A stretch of DNA of 64,000 bases, from assembly GCA_963807735.1 (NCBI GenBank), contig CAWEDI010000011.1, forward strand, positions 248,001 through 312,000, read 5' to 3'. Both the position numbers and the translations under genes were made by a program. Numbering within the stretch: the first letter of the stretch is position 1; each line of letters starts with the position of its first letter. Source of the DNA: Roseiarcus sp963807735. Lineage in GTDB: Bacteria > Pseudomonadota > Alphaproteobacteria > Rhizobiales > Beijerinckiaceae. Shown here in pieces: positions 54,464 through 63,348 of this stretch. The notes beneath the pieces are model-generated. The model made no database searches and had not been told where the DNA came from. It was given only the letters and a program-made list of their open reading frames with translations.

Positions 54464-54727
54464 ATGGCTCACAAGAAAGCAGGCGGCTCGTCGCGCAACG
54501 GCCGCGATTCCGACGGCCGCCGCCTTGGCGTCAAGAAATTCGGCGGCGAGCAGGTGATCGCCGGCAATATCATTGTACGCCAGCGCGGCACCAAATTTCA
54601 CCCCGGCCGTAACGTCGGCATGGGTACGGACCATACGCTTTTCGCCACCACCGCCGGGACCGTTCTCTTCGAACAAAAATCGACCCGGCAATACGTATCC
54701 ATCGTCGCTCTGCAAGCGGCGGAATAG
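54464..54727 (+). CDS. rpmA: 50S ribosomal protein L27
   Basis: 87 residues. The N-terminus MAHKKAGGSSRNGRDSDGRR is the conserved tail that reaches the peptidyl-transferase centre; GGNIIVRQRG-type and GRNVGMGTDHTLFA blocks follow. There is no extra N-terminal cleavage peptide of the Firmicutes type. It is co-transcribed with rplU. Confidence 0.98.
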   Translation: MAHKKAGGSSRNGRDSDGRRLGVKKFGGEQVIAGNIIVRQRGTKFHPGRNVGMGTDHTLFATTAGTVLFEQKSTRQYVSIVALQAAE

Positions 54728-54841
54728 CGGCGGGAATGACGAGACCCGCCGCGGCGCCACTCCCCGCGGACGGTCTCGGCCCACCCGAGAAAAACGGGAA
54801 ACCAACTTTCCCAAACCGTCCGGCAGGCTCAGGCCTGCGAA

Positions 54842-54868
54842 AAGGGGATGCTCGGCGCATCCCCTTTC
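54842..54868 (+). terminator. Possible terminator hairpin after rpmA
   Basis: aaaggggatg (54842-54851) pairs perfectly with catccccttt (54859-54868), followed by ctcgtt. The stem is strong but the T-run is weak, so it may end or only reduce transcription between rpmA and the acetyltransferase/obgE genes. Confidence 0.45.
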
Positions 54869-54915
54869 TCGTTGCGGCCCGATTTTTGATATCGAGCCCG
54901 CCGAGCGGAGCGACC

Positions 54916-55512
54916 ATGTTTCCCGACATCGCCAAGGATGACGTGTTCAGGCTGGAGACCCGGCGGTTGTGGCTGCGCTGGCCGCGATTGCGCGACGCCG
55001 CCGCGATCGAGCGCTATTGCTCGAAATGGGAGGTGGCGCGCTACACGGCGCGCATTCCCCACCCTTATCCCAAAGGCAGCGCCGAGCGGTTCATCTACGC
55101 CGCGCGCGAGATCAACACCATCGGCCGCGATCTCTCGCTGGTGCTGGCGCCGATCCAGGCGCCGACGAAGGCGATCGGCGGCATCAGCCTGGAGCGGCGT
55201 GGGACCGATCGGCTGGCGCTCGGCTACGCGCTTGCGCCGGAAATATGGGGCCGCGGCTACGCCACCGAGGCGGTGCGCGCGATCGTCGATGCGGCGTTCA
55301 CGCTGTCGAGCGTCGTCGAGATCGAAGCTAGCGTGCACGTCGAGAACGTCGCCTCGCGCCGGGTTCTCGAAAAGGCCGGCTTCGCCCATGTCGGACAGGG
55401 CATGCGCGGCGCGCTGGCGCGGGCGGCGATGGTCGCATGCGACTTCTTCGCGGTGACGCGCGCGGATTGGACGGCTCGCGGCGACGCGGCTTCGCTCGAG
55501 GCGGCGCGATGA
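54916..55512 (+). CDS. GNAT N-acetyltransferase (RimJ/RimL-like)
   Basis: 198 residues. LETRRLWLRWPRLRDAAAI opens a RimJ/RimL-type domain, YALAPEIWGRGYATEAVRAI is motif A with the acetyl-CoA loop, and VHVENVASRRVLEKAGF motif B. Such enzymes acetylate protein N-termini or small amines. ATG 54916 follows gagcggag. Its stop overlaps the obgE start as ATGA. A GNAT gene between rpmA and obgE is a recurrent order in Hyphomicrobiales. Confidence 0.92.
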   Translation: MFPDIAKDDVFRLETRRLWLRWPRLRDAAAIERYCSKWEVARYTARIPHPYPKGSAERFIYAAREINTIGRDLSLVLAPIQAPTKAIGGISLERRGTDRLALGYALAPEIWGRGYATEAVRAIVDAAFTLSSVVEIEASVHVENVASRRVLEKAGFAHVGQGMRGALARAAMVACDFFAVTRADWTARGDAASLEAAR

Positions 55513-56555
55513 AATTTCTCGATCAAGCCCGCGTCTATGTGCGCTCCGGCGACGGCGGGGCCGGCTGCGTCTCGTTCCGGCGCGAGAAATTCATTGAGTT
55601 CGGCGGTCCCGACGGCGGCGACGGCGGGCGCGGCGGCGACGTCGTCGTCGAATGCGCCGAGGGGCTCAACACGCTGATCGACTTCCGCTTTCAGCAGCAT
55701 TTCAAGGCCAAGACCGGCATGCACGGCATGGGCCGGAACCGCGCCGGCGGGCGCGGCGCCGACGTCGTGCTGAAGGCGCCGCAGGGCACGCAGGTGTTCG
55801 ACGAGGAGACCGGCGACCTGCTCGCCGATCTCACCCACCCCGGCGAACGCGTGGTCATCGCCAAAGGCGGCAACGGCGGATTCGGCAACGCGCATTTCAC
55901 CACGTCGACCAATCGCGCGCCGCGTCGCGCCAATCCGGGCCAGGAGGGCATCGAGAAGACCATCGTGCTGCGGCTGAAACTCATCGCCGACGTCGGGCTG
56001 GTCGGGCTTCCCAACGCCGGCAAGTCGACGCTGCTCGCCGCTGTCTCCGCCGCCAAGCCGAAGATCGCCGATTATCCGTTCACGACGCTGCATCCCGGCC
56101 TCGGCGTGGTGAAGGTCGACGATCGCGACTTCGTGCTCGCCGACATTCCCGGCCTGATCGAGGGCGCCCACGAGGGCCACGGCCTCGGCGATCGATTCCT
56201 GGGCCATGTCGAGCGCTGCGGAGCGATCCTGCATCTCGTCGACGCCACCGGCGAGCATGCCGGCAGCGCCTATCGCACGGTGCGCAAGGAGCTTGACGCC
56301 TATGGCGAGGGCGTGAGCGAAAAGGCCGAAATCGTCGCGCTGTCAAAGGTCGACGCGGTGGACGCCGAGACTCTGAAGCAGCAGCGCGAACGGCTGAAGC
56401 GGGCGATGCGGTCGTATGGGCCGCCGGTGGAGGAAGGCGCGCGGCGAACGCCGCTGGAAATCTCCGCTGTCGCCGGAACGGGCGTGCGCGAGGCTTTGCG
56501 AGCCGCGTTGGCGGCGGTGGACCGGACGCGGGCGGCGTCGCCGGCGGACGTGTGA
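55509..56555 (+). CDS. obgE: Obg-family GTPase
   Basis: 348 residues. The Gly-rich Obg fold (GGPDGGDGGRGGDVVVECAE) precedes a G domain with P-loop GLPNAGKST, switch DYPFTTLHPGLG, the G3 motif DIPGLIEGA and the G4-like SKVD. It acts in 50S assembly and the stringent response. The start at ATG 55509 overlaps the preceding GNAT stop. The C-terminal OCT-type extension is absent, as usual in alphaproteobacteria. Confidence 0.97.
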   Translation: MKFLDQARVYVRSGDGGAGCVSFRREKFIEFGGPDGGDGGRGGDVVVECAEGLNTLIDFRFQQHFKAKTGMHGMGRNRAGGRGADVVLKAPQGTQVFDEETGDLLADLTHPGERVVIAKGGNGGFGNAHFTTSTNRAPRRANPGQEGIEKTIVLRLKLIADVGLVGLPNAGKSTLLAAVSAAKPKIADYPFTTLHPGLGVVKVDDRDFVLADIPGLIEGAHEGHGLGDRFLGHVERCGAILHLVDATGEHAGSAYRTVRKELDAYGEGVSEKAEIVALSKVDAVDAETLKQQRERLKRAMRSYGPPVEEGARRTPLEISAVAGTGVREALRAALAAVDRTRAASPADV

Positions 56556-56562
56556 CAGGCGC

Positions 56563-56590
56563 TTGACAAACTCTACAAAATTTATAGACT
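56563..56590 (+). promoter_or_regulatory. Probable promoter of the 56611 gene
   Basis: TTGACA at 56563-56568 is followed by an AT-rich stretch with TAGACT at 56585-56590 (16-base spacer; TATAGA at 56583 is closer but too near). The ribosome site aaggag at about 56599 and ATG 56611 follow directly, so the leader would be very short. Confidence 0.5.
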
Positions 56591-56610
56591 GACTTGCAAA
56601 GGAGCCCCCG

Positions 56611-56931
56611 ATGCAAGTTGCGAACGAAAATCCCGCCACGCTTGTCACGCTCGCCGCGCTTGTGAAGATGGTTGGTTTGCTCGGCGCCGAGCTGACCGTC
56701 GGCAAGTATCGCGAGGACATCGACCTCATCGAGCGTTGCGTGCGCGCCAAATTGTTCGCGGAAGTTGACGGGGTCTCGGCGAGCGACCATGCGGCGGGCG
56801 TCGCGATCGCGCACAGCCTCGTCGAGCCGGTTTTGAAAAATCTGCGCGAGCGGGCCGGGCGGTTGCAGCCGGAGACGGCGCAGGTCGCCGAGGCCGCCGC
56901 GCCGCCGGCAACCGCCCGACTGCTGCACTGA
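56611..56931 (+). CDS. Hypothetical small helical protein
   Basis: 106 residues, no known family. The first 90 residues are predicted helical (LVTLAALVKMVGLLGAELTV, LIERCVRAKLFAEV), then an Ala/Pro-rich tail. It has its own promoter-like sequence and a strong ribosome site (aaggag), so it is very likely expressed. It lies between obgE and a LivF-like gene without clear link to either. Confidence 0.65.
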   Translation: MQVANENPATLVTLAALVKMVGLLGAELTVGKYREDIDLIERCVRAKLFAEVDGVSASDHAAGVAIAHSLVEPVLKNLRERAGRLQPETAQVAEAAAPPATARLLH

Positions 56932-57013
56932 GCCTCCGCGTTTCGCCTAACGGCTTAGGTTACAGACGGGCCGCCCTCCGCTACTCTCCGGACAAACCGG
57001 GGAGGCCAAGCGG

Positions 57014-57820
57014 ATGTCGGCGCCAATACTCGACGTCGCCAATATCGAGGTCATCTATAACAGCGTCGCGCTGGTGCTGAAGGGCGTGTCGCTGCATGTG
57101 CGCGAGGGAGGGATCGTCGCGCTGCTGGGCGCCAACGGCGCCGGCAAGACCACCACGCTGAAGGCGATCTCCAATCTTCTGCGCGCCGAGCGCGGGGAAG
57201 TGACGAAAGGCGAGATCCGCTTTCGCGGCGAGCGCGTCGATCGCCTGACGCCCAACGAACTGGTGCGGCGCGGCGCGATCCAGGTCATGGAAGGCCGCCA
57301 TTGCTTCGGCCATCTCACGATCGAAGAGAACCTCCTGACCGGCGCCTTTACCCGGCGCGACGGCCGCGCCGCGATCGCCCGCGACATCGAATCGATCTAC
57401 GCGTATTTCCCGCGCCTCAAGCAGCGGCGCGGCTCGCTCGCCGGCTATGTCTCGGGCGGCGAGCAGCAGATGTGCGCTATCGGCCGGGCGATGATGGCCA
57501 AGCCTTCGCTGGTGCTGCTCGACGAGCCGTCGATGGGGCTCGCGCCGCAGGTGGTCGAGGAGATCTTCGAGATCGTGCGCGACCTCAACGCACGCGAAAA
57601 AGTGTCTTTCCTGCTCGCCGAGCAGAACACCAATCTGGCGCTGCGCTACGCCGAATTCGGCTACATTCTCGAGAACGGCCGCGTCGTGCTCGACGGCGAG
57701 GCGGCGGCGCTGCGCGACAACGAGGACGTGCGCGAGTTCTATCTCGGCGTCGCCGGAACGGAGCGCCGTTCGTTCAAGGACATCAAGAGCTATCGCCGCC
57801 GCAAGCGCTGGCTGGCGTGA
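57014..57820 (+). CDS. livF: LivF-like ABC transporter ATP-binding protein
   Basis: 268 residues. Walker A GANGAGKTTT, the LivF-type signature YVSGGEQQMCAIGRAMM, Walker B LVLLDEPSMGLAP and the H-loop replaced by LLAEQNTNLAL, as usual in LivF. It energises import of branched-chain amino acids or, in rhizobia, aromatic acids and their derivatives. It is 12 bases upstream of a phenylacetate-CoA ligase-like gene. The other transporter subunits are not adjacent, though an NMT1-like binding protein begins at 63349. Confidence 0.9.
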   Translation: MSAPILDVANIEVIYNSVALVLKGVSLHVREGGIVALLGANGAGKTTTLKAISNLLRAERGEVTKGEIRFRGERVDRLTPNELVRRGAIQVMEGRHCFGHLTIEENLLTGAFTRRDGRAAIARDIESIYAYFPRLKQRRGSLAGYVSGGEQQMCAIGRAMMAKPSLVLLDEPSMGLAPQVVEEIFEIVRDLNAREKVSFLLAEQNTNLALRYAEFGYILENGRVVLDGEAAALRDNEDVREFYLGVAGTERRSFKDIKSYRRRKRWLA

Positions 57821-57832
57821 CGGAGACAGCCG

Positions 57833-58972
57833 ATGCTCGACTTCGCCGAACTTCGTCGCCGCCTCGCCGAACTGGGGCCGCGGTCGCCCCGGCTCGCGGG
57901 CGTCGCGTTGCAAAGCCTCGCGGATCTCGCGCGCGTCCCGCTGTTGCGCAAAGCCGACCTGCCGGCGCTTCAGCGCGACAATCCGCCGTTCGCCGGCATC
58001 GCGGCGTCGGCCAGCGGGTTCAAGCGGCTGTTCCTGTCGCCCGGGCCGATCTTCGAGGGCGAGGATCACGGCGACGATCCCTACGGCGCCAAGGCCGCCT
58101 TGGCGGCGGCCGGCTTCGTCGCGGGCGACGTCGTGCTGAATTGTTTCTCCTACCACCTGACGCCGGGCGGCTTCATCATGGAGAGCGGCGCGCATGCGCT
58201 GGGCTGCGCCGTCATTCCGGCCGGGCCGGGCGGCGTCGAGCAGACCCTGCAAGCGATCGCCCATCTCCAACCGACCGGCTATGCCGGGCCGCCGGATTTT
58301 CTCAAGATCCTGCTCGACAAGTCGGGGGATCGCCCTTCGATCATCAAGGCGCTCGTCTCCGGCGCCGCGTTGCCAGCGTCCTTGCGCGCGGAGCTGGAGG
58401 CGCGCGGGGTCCGCACGCGGCAGGCGTTCGCGACCGCCGAGCTTGGCGTGGTGGCTTACGAGACCGACGGGGCGGACGGCGCCGTCGCGCCGGGCCTGAA
58501 GGTCAACGACGATGTCCTTGTCGAGATCGTCCGCCCCGGCTCGGGCGACCCGTTGCCGCTCGGCGGCGTCGGCGAGATCGTCGTCACCGCATTGCGCGGC
58601 GCGTTCCCGCTGCTGCGCTTCGCCACCGGCGACCTGTCCGCGTTTCTCGACGAAAACCGGATCCGCGGCTGGATGGGCCGCGCCGACCAAACAACCAAAG
58701 TCAAGGGCATGTTCGTGCATCCCTCCGCGATCGTCGAGATCGGCCGGCGTCATCCCGAGTTGCAGGGATTGCGGCTCGTGGTGCGGCGCGAGGGCGAGCA
58801 GGATTCCATGACGCTGATCGCCGAAGCCTCGGCGCCGTCGGAGGCGTTGGCCGAGGCGGTCGCGACGACCTTGCAGGCGACGACCAAGTTGCGCGGGCGG
58901 GTCGAGTTGGTCTCGCCCGGAGCGTTGCCGAACGACGGCAAGACGATCGCCGACGAGCGGCCGGCCGTCTGA
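57833..58972 (+). CDS. Phenylacetate-CoA ligase family protein
   Basis: 379 residues, shorter than PaaK (about 430). The usual SSGTTG loop at the N-terminus is replaced by ASASGFKRLFLSPGP, a known variation in a subgroup whose genes sit beside LivF transporters. LLRFATGDLSAFLDENRIRG is the adenylate-binding GD region and KVKGMFVHPSAIVEIGRR the hinge and C-terminal domain. It likely activates an imported aromatic or organic acid with CoA; the altered ATP loop leaves activity open. Confidence 0.8.
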   Translation: MLDFAELRRRLAELGPRSPRLAGVALQSLADLARVPLLRKADLPALQRDNPPFAGIAASASGFKRLFLSPGPIFEGEDHGDDPYGAKAALAAAGFVAGDVVLNCFSYHLTPGGFIMESGAHALGCAVIPAGPGGVEQTLQAIAHLQPTGYAGPPDFLKILLDKSGDRPSIIKALVSGAALPASLRAELEARGVRTRQAFATAELGVVAYETDGADGAVAPGLKVNDDVLVEIVRPGSGDPLPLGGVGEIVVTALRGAFPLLRFATGDLSAFLDENRIRGWMGRADQTTKVKGMFVHPSAIVEIGRRHPELQGLRLVVRREGEQDSMTLIAEASAPSEALAEAVATTLQATTKLRGRVELVSPGALPNDGKTIADERPAV

Positions 58973-59061
58973 CCCCGAGTTTGGTCATCAACTGTCACGA
59001 CGAGCCCCGGGGCTCGCCGTGTCGAATCAACCCAAACGCACAGCGCTCTACGCCCTCAATC

Positions 59062-59763
59062 TTAATTCGCGGGCGTAAGGTCGTGGTTGGTGCAGTGAAC
59101 TTGCGCGAACTGGCTGGGATCGAGGGTCGTGATGGTCGTCCCCAGCGGGTAATACTGGATATTGTCGGCGCCGACGCCGCCGGGCGTGTGGTCGAGACCC
59201 GCGCGCTTGCGCATGCGGTACGCGATCGAGTGGTCCGCGCACGAAGTGTCGCCGCTGACTCCCAGGCCGCCAATCACCTGACCATTTAAATAGAGCGCGA
59301 CGCCGCCGCCGAAGGTAATGATGCCGCCGGGGTTCTGACTTATGCCCGTGCCGGTTCCGCCCCCTTGCGTAATGGCGTTATCGGCCGGGTTGAAGGTATT
59401 GGAGTTGTTGAGCCCGTAGAGCGAGCCGCCGGGCTGCGTCGGCCCATACAGCATGGCGGTCGACAGCGCGAGTTTGTCGTTGCTGAAGTCGTTGGCGGTC
59501 TCCGCCTTGGCGATGGCGATGGCGCGACTGCCGGGCCAAGCGTCGCCGACCTTGGTCACCGAACAGAGGATGCCCTGGCGATCCACCACCGCCGACCACA
59601 TCATGTTTGGCGTGAAAATCCCGCCGTTGCCGTCCGACACGACGATGGCGAGCTGATTTTGGATCGTGGTCACCGCCGACGCCGGAATGGCGCAGGTCTG
59701 TTGGGCTTTTGCGCCTGTCGCTGTCAGGGTCACACCGATCAGGGCGCAAACGAAAACTTTCAT
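59062..59763 (-). CDS. GlcG/HbpS-like secreted protein
   Basis: 233 residues with a Sec signal peptide (VFVCALIGVTLTATGAKA, cut near residue 20). DRQGILCSVTKVGDAWPGSR, AIAKAETANDFSN, GGVALYLNGQVIGGLGVSGD and CADHSIAYRMRKRAGL fit the GlcG/HbpS family, whose members bind heme or flavin-like ligands outside the cytoplasm or act in small-molecule pathways. It is placed alone between convergent and divergent neighbours; no function can be assigned from context. Confidence 0.8.
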   Translation of the reverse strand: MKVFVCALIGVTLTATGAKAQQTCAIPASAVTTIQNQLAIVVSDGNGGIFTPNMMWSAVVDRQGILCSVTKVGDAWPGSRAIAIAKAETANDFSNDKLALSTAMLYGPTQPGGSLYGLNNSNTFNPADNAITQGGGTGTGISQNPGGIITFGGGVALYLNGQVIGGLGVSGDTSCADHSIAYRMRKRAGLDHTPGGVGADNIQYYPLGTTITTLDPSQFAQVHCTNHDLTPAN

Positions 59764-59916
59764 GACAATCCCTCCCCTATGAATTTAAGGCCGCCCCAAT
59801 CGAGAGGCCGGAGCAATCAATTTACCTTCGATTGCAAAATCCCTTTTACTACGACCTTGCGCGGCGAGTACGCGCATAAACGCCACGTTTCGCGACGCCA
59901 AGGACCGCCGAGAGAT

Positions 59917-60783
59917 CTAACGCAACACCGCGATCGTCGCCGCCGGCGCATAGCCCTCGCGCGAGAACAGAGCGTCGAGCCCCGCCGGGTCCACGGCCTC
60001 GCCAGCTAGCGTCTCATCGCGATGGATGCCGCCCGCAACGAACAGCACGTCGAGACCTTGCGCCCGCGCCCCCGCGACATCGGTGCGGAATCCGTCGCCG
60101 ACGGCGAGCGCCCGGGCCGGCGCCCGTCCGAGCGCGCGCGCGCAAGCTTCGAGCGCGGCCGCGTAGATCGGCGCATACGGCTTGCCGGCGTAGACCACCT
60201 CGCCGCCGAGTTCGGCGTAGATTTGCGCCAGAGCCCCGGCGCAATAGACGAGATCGGCGCCGCGATGGATCACCAGATCCGGATTGGCGCAGACGAACGG
60301 CAGCTTTCGCGCCGCCAGCCGCGCCAGCCGCTCGCGGTAGTCATCGGGCGTTTCGACGTGGTCGTGATCGAGGCCGGTGCAGATCACGTAGGCCGCTTCG
60401 TCCGGGCCGACGCGCGGCGGCGATAGACCCGTGCGGGCCGCTGCGGCGTCGAACAGGCTCAAGTCACGCTCGGGGCCGATGTGATGCACGGGCGCATCGC
60501 CGCGCGCTTCGATCAGCGCCAGCGTCACGTCGCCGGAGGAGACGACGGCGTCGAAGGCGTCGGGCGACACGCCGAGCTTGACGAGTTGCGCCCGCACCGG
60601 CGGGCTCGGCCGCGGCGCGTTGGTGATAAGCGCGACCGCGCCGCCGCGCTTGCGATAAGCGACCAGCGCCTCGGAGGCCGCGGGAAACGCCCGCTTGCCG
60701 TCGTGAACCACGCCCCAGACGTCGCAGAGAATCGCGTCATAGGCGTCGGAGATGTCGCGGAGCGACGAGACGATGCGGGGCAT
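59917..60783 (-). CDS. HAD-superfamily hydrolase, TIGR01459 type
   Basis: 288 residues. AILCDVWGVVHDGKRAFPAA carries the nucleophile Asp (DVWGV variant typical of the family), ALITNAPRP motif II, VYAGKPYAPIYAAALEAC the Lys motif and ALAVGDGFRTDVAGARAQGL the terminal acidic motif. These class IIA proteins resemble NagD and dephosphorylate small sugars or nucleotides. ATG 60783 begins the conserved region; the frame upstream is not protein-like. Confidence 0.88.
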   Translation of the reverse strand: MPRIVSSLRDISDAYDAILCDVWGVVHDGKRAFPAASEALVAYRKRGGAVALITNAPRPSPPVRAQLVKLGVSPDAFDAVVSSGDVTLALIEARGDAPVHHIGPERDLSLFDAAAARTGLSPPRVGPDEAAYVICTGLDHDHVETPDDYRERLARLAARKLPFVCANPDLVIHRGADLVYCAGALAQIYAELGGEVVYAGKPYAPIYAAALEACARALGRAPARALAVGDGFRTDVAGARAQGLDVLFVAGGIHRDETLAGEAVDPAGLDALFSREGYAPAATIAVLR

Positions 60784-60877
60784 GGGGCGTGCTTGCGGGC
60801 GGCTTTCCGCGAAGTCAAGACATTGACGTCGCGCGCGCCTCCCGACATGTAGGCGGCCGTTCGTCCCGGAGCCCGCC

Positions 60878-61222
60878 GTGCCCGCCCCCCGCATCGCCTT
60901 CGACGATTTCCTCAAGGTCGACATTCGCGTCGGCACTATCCTGACCGCCGAAGTCTTCCCGGAGGCGCGCAAACCCGCCTACAAGCTCACCATCGACTTC
61001 GGCGCGGAGATCGGCGTCAAGAAATCCTCAGCGCAGATCACCAAGCTCTATACGCCGGAGACGCTGGTCGGGCGGCAGGTCGCGGCGGTGGTCAATTTCG
61101 CGCCGCGGCAGATCGGCCCGTTCATGTCCGAGGTGCTGACGCTCGGCTTCCCCGACGCAGCGGGCGAAGTGATCCTGATCGGGCCGACCCTGCCGGCGCC
61201 GAACGGCGGCCGGCTGTTCTGA
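60878..61222 (+). CDS. csaA: CsaA tRNA-binding/chaperone protein
   Basis: 114 residues. FDDFLKVDIRVGTILTAEVF, KKSSAQITKLYTPETLVGRQ and VVNFAPRQIGPFMSEVLTLG are the standard blocks of CsaA, an EMAP II-like OB-fold dimer that binds tRNA and assists protein secretion. It starts at GTG 60878 and is divergent from the HAD gene, 94 bases apart. Confidence 0.95.
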   Translation: MPAPRIAFDDFLKVDIRVGTILTAEVFPEARKPAYKLTIDFGAEIGVKKSSAQITKLYTPETLVGRQVAAVVNFAPRQIGPFMSEVLTLGFPDAAGEVILIGPTLPAPNGGRLF

Positions 61223-61303
61223 GCCGCGCCTTGACCCCCAGGGCGCCGCTTCTTAACTAATGCGTCAGATCGTAAGTGATCCTGCGTAACAACAGAGGAC
61301 AAA

Positions 61304-61642
61304 ATGGCCGCCGCCGATTCTCCCACCGCCAAGGTTACCGACGCCACCTGGGCTGAAGACGTGCTCGGCTCCTCGGAGCCGGTCGTCGTCGATTTCTGGG
61401 CCGAGTGGTGCGGACCTTGCCGCATGATCGCGCCTGCGCTCGAAGAGATCGCCACCGAAATGAAGGGCAAGGTGAAAGTCGCCAAGCTCAACGTCGACGA
61501 AAACCCGAAAGTGTCGGCGCAATTCGGCATCCGCTCGATCCCGACGCTGATGGTGTTCAAGGACGGCAAGCAGGTCGCGATGAAGACCGGCGCCGGCCCG
61601 AAGAGCGAGTTGCAGCGCTGGATCAACGCGTCGGTCGCCTGA
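61304..61642 (+). CDS. trxA: Thioredoxin
   Basis: 112 residues. The active site is in FWAEWCGPCRMIAPALEEIA (residues about 28-47), with the cis-Pro region IRSIPTLMVFKDGK and C-terminal GAGPKSELQRWI. It is a cytoplasmic disulfide reductase. A ribosome site cagagga precedes the ATG. Confidence 0.97.
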   Translation: MAAADSPTAKVTDATWAEDVLGSSEPVVVDFWAEWCGPCRMIAPALEEIATEMKGKVKVAKLNVDENPKVSAQFGIRSIPTLMVFKDGKQVAMKTGAGPKSELQRWINASVA

Positions 61643-61655
61643 CGCGTTTTGTCGC

Positions 61656-61674
61656 CTCCGCGCAGGGCGCGGAG
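61656..61674. terminator. Hairpin between convergent trxA and HTH genes
   Basis: ctccgcgc-agg-gcgcggag (61656-61674), an eight-base perfect stem extendable by gtcg/cgac across one mismatch. No T-run follows on either strand, so it may act only as a barrier or Rho-assisted end. Confidence 0.4.
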
Positions 61675-61685
61675 ACGACCCCTCC

Positions 61686-62033
61686 TTACCTTGCGGCGGT
61701 GCCGCGATTGGGCTCAGGATTCGTCAAGGTTCGCATGTAGACTTGGCGGTTGCGCTGCTTACGCAAATGCGTCTGAAAGTCGACGATATTTGACGATGTA
61801 CAGGCCTCCGTCGTCCCCGTTAAGAAGGAAGGTTTGACTTTTAGCAAAATCGACAACATGCACACATATTTATCGGGGAATAGACGTTGACCCGCTTCAT
61901 ATTGTTTGTATTCGTCAAGTGTTAGATTGAGGTATTGCGCCGCCAGTTCCTCGTCAATATCGCGAAACTGCCGTGTCCGGCAAACTTTCTGAGCAATGCG
62001 AAGCGAGGTGTTGCCCGTCTTTGCCCGCATCAT
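61686..62033 (-). CDS. Small XRE-type HTH protein
   Basis: 115 residues. IAQKVCRTRQFRDIDEELAA and QYLNLTLDEYKQYEAGQRLF form a helix-turn-helix of the XRE class, followed by KYVCMLSILLKVKPSFL, the rest of the five-helix fold. The C-terminal 40 residues are unordered in appearance. The strong ribosome site gaggagg precedes ATG 62033. It has lower GC than its neighbours, suggesting recent arrival; targets are unknown. Confidence 0.75.
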   Translation of the reverse strand: MMRAKTGNTSLRIAQKVCRTRQFRDIDEELAAQYLNLTLDEYKQYEAGQRLFPDKYVCMLSILLKVKPSFLTGTTEACTSSNIVDFQTHLRKQRNRQVYMRTLTNPEPNRGTAAR

Positions 62034-62160
62034 TTGCCTCCTCTTTTATTTGCAACTAACGCGAGCATATATATCGCTAAATCAACCATCAATTCACAAA
62101 AAGGTGCGCGCAGGCTACTTGCACAATAGCGCTTCGCAACGCAGAAAATAGATGACGAAA

Positions 62161-63228
62161 TTATCGCCCGTCGGCTAAAATATCCATTAGCGCCGAAAGT
62201 AATCTTTCAATTTGCGCCGGCGTTCCCACCGTTATCCGCAAATAATCTGCGATGCGGGGTTTGGCGAAATGGCGCACCAGCACCGCTTTCGCCCGCAGCG
62301 CCGCGGCGAGATCGGCGCCCGCCCATCCCGGCTTTCTGGCGAAAACGAAATTGGCGGCAGAGGCCAGGACCTCGAACCCCAGCGATTCGAGACCGCCCGT
62401 CATCTGCGCGCGACCGTCGATCACGTCTTGCAGTCGGGCCTGGAAATACGGCTCGTCCTCGACCGAGGCGATCGCCCCCGCCTGCGCCGGGGCGCCGAGC
62501 GGGTAGGAGTTGAAGCTGTCCTTCACCCGGACCAGCGCCTCGATGAGCCCGGCGTTCCCGAGCGCATAGCCGACCCGCAAGCCCGCCAGCGCCCGCGATT
62601 TCGACAGCGTCCGCACGACCAGCAGGTTGGGGTGGCGAACGATCAACGGAACAGCGGTCTCGCCGCCGAAGTCCACATAAGCCTCGTCAATCACGACGGG
62701 GATGTCGGAATGCGCCTCGATGAGTGCGGCGATCTCCGTCAGCGGCAACGCCACGCCGGTCGGCGCGTTGGGGTTGGCGAGGATGATCGCCCCGCCGGGA
62801 CGGCGATAGTCGGCGATCCGCACGCGCAAGGCTTCGTCGACCGGGACGGTCTCATAGATCACGCCCGTCAGTTGCGCATAGACGGGATAGAAGCTGTAGG
62901 TGACGTCCGGAAATAGCAGCGGTCGTTCCTGCTTCAACAGGGCGGCGAAGGCGTGCGCCAGCACCTCGTCCGAACCGTTGCCGACGAAGACGTTTTTGGG
63001 GCGGACGCCGTGATGGGCGGCGAGCGTCTCGCGCAGCCGTCGCGCCTCGGGGTCGGGATAGAGGCGGAGTTCGTCGGTCGCGGCGGCACGGATGGCGGCG
63101 AGCGCCTTCGGCGAGGGGCCGTACGGGCTCTCGTTGGTGTTGAGCTTGACGAGATCGGGAATCCGCGGCTGCTCGCCGGGCGTGTAGGGTTTGAGTTCGC
63201 GCGCCAGCGCGCTCCAATAGGGGTTCAT
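62161..63228 (-). CDS. hisC: Histidinol-phosphate aminotransferase
   Basis: 355 residues, PLP fold type I. KLNTNESPYGPSPKALAAI is the substrate loop, GNGSDEVL contacts the PLP phosphate, LANPNAPTGVALPL and VVIDEAYVDF hold the pyridine-facing Asn and Asp, and Lys210 in TLSKSRALAG binds PLP. It converts imidazole acetol phosphate to histidinol phosphate; in alphaproteobacteria HisC also often serves in aromatic amino acid transamination. No other his genes are near. Confidence 0.93.
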   Translation of the reverse strand: MNPYWSALARELKPYTPGEQPRIPDLVKLNTNESPYGPSPKALAAIRAAATDELRLYPDPEARRLRETLAAHHGVRPKNVFVGNGSDEVLAHAFAALLKQERPLLFPDVTYSFYPVYAQLTGVIYETVPVDEALRVRIADYRRPGGAIILANPNAPTGVALPLTEIAALIEAHSDIPVVIDEAYVDFGGETAVPLIVRHPNLLVVRTLSKSRALAGLRVGYALGNAGLIEALVRVKDSFNSYPLGAPAQAGAIASVEDEPYFQARLQDVIDGRAQMTGGLESLGFEVLASAANFVFARKPGWAGADLAAALRAKAVLVRHFAKPRIADYLRITVGTPAQIERLLSALMDILADGR

Positions 63229-63348
63229 CGAAGCCTCGCCTTGTCGCCGCGCGGCTTAGCCGGCGGCGAACGGGCGGGCAAGCGCGCCCCTCTCGACCGC
63301 TCGCGCGCACGTGCTAAGCTCCGTTAGGTGGACGAGAAGGGGAAAGAC

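Noticed and set aside
56981..58753. 590-residue reverse-strand and 662-residue plus-strand frames over the LivF/ligase genes
   Set aside because: Both overlap well-supported genes with clear motifs and have no family resemblance.
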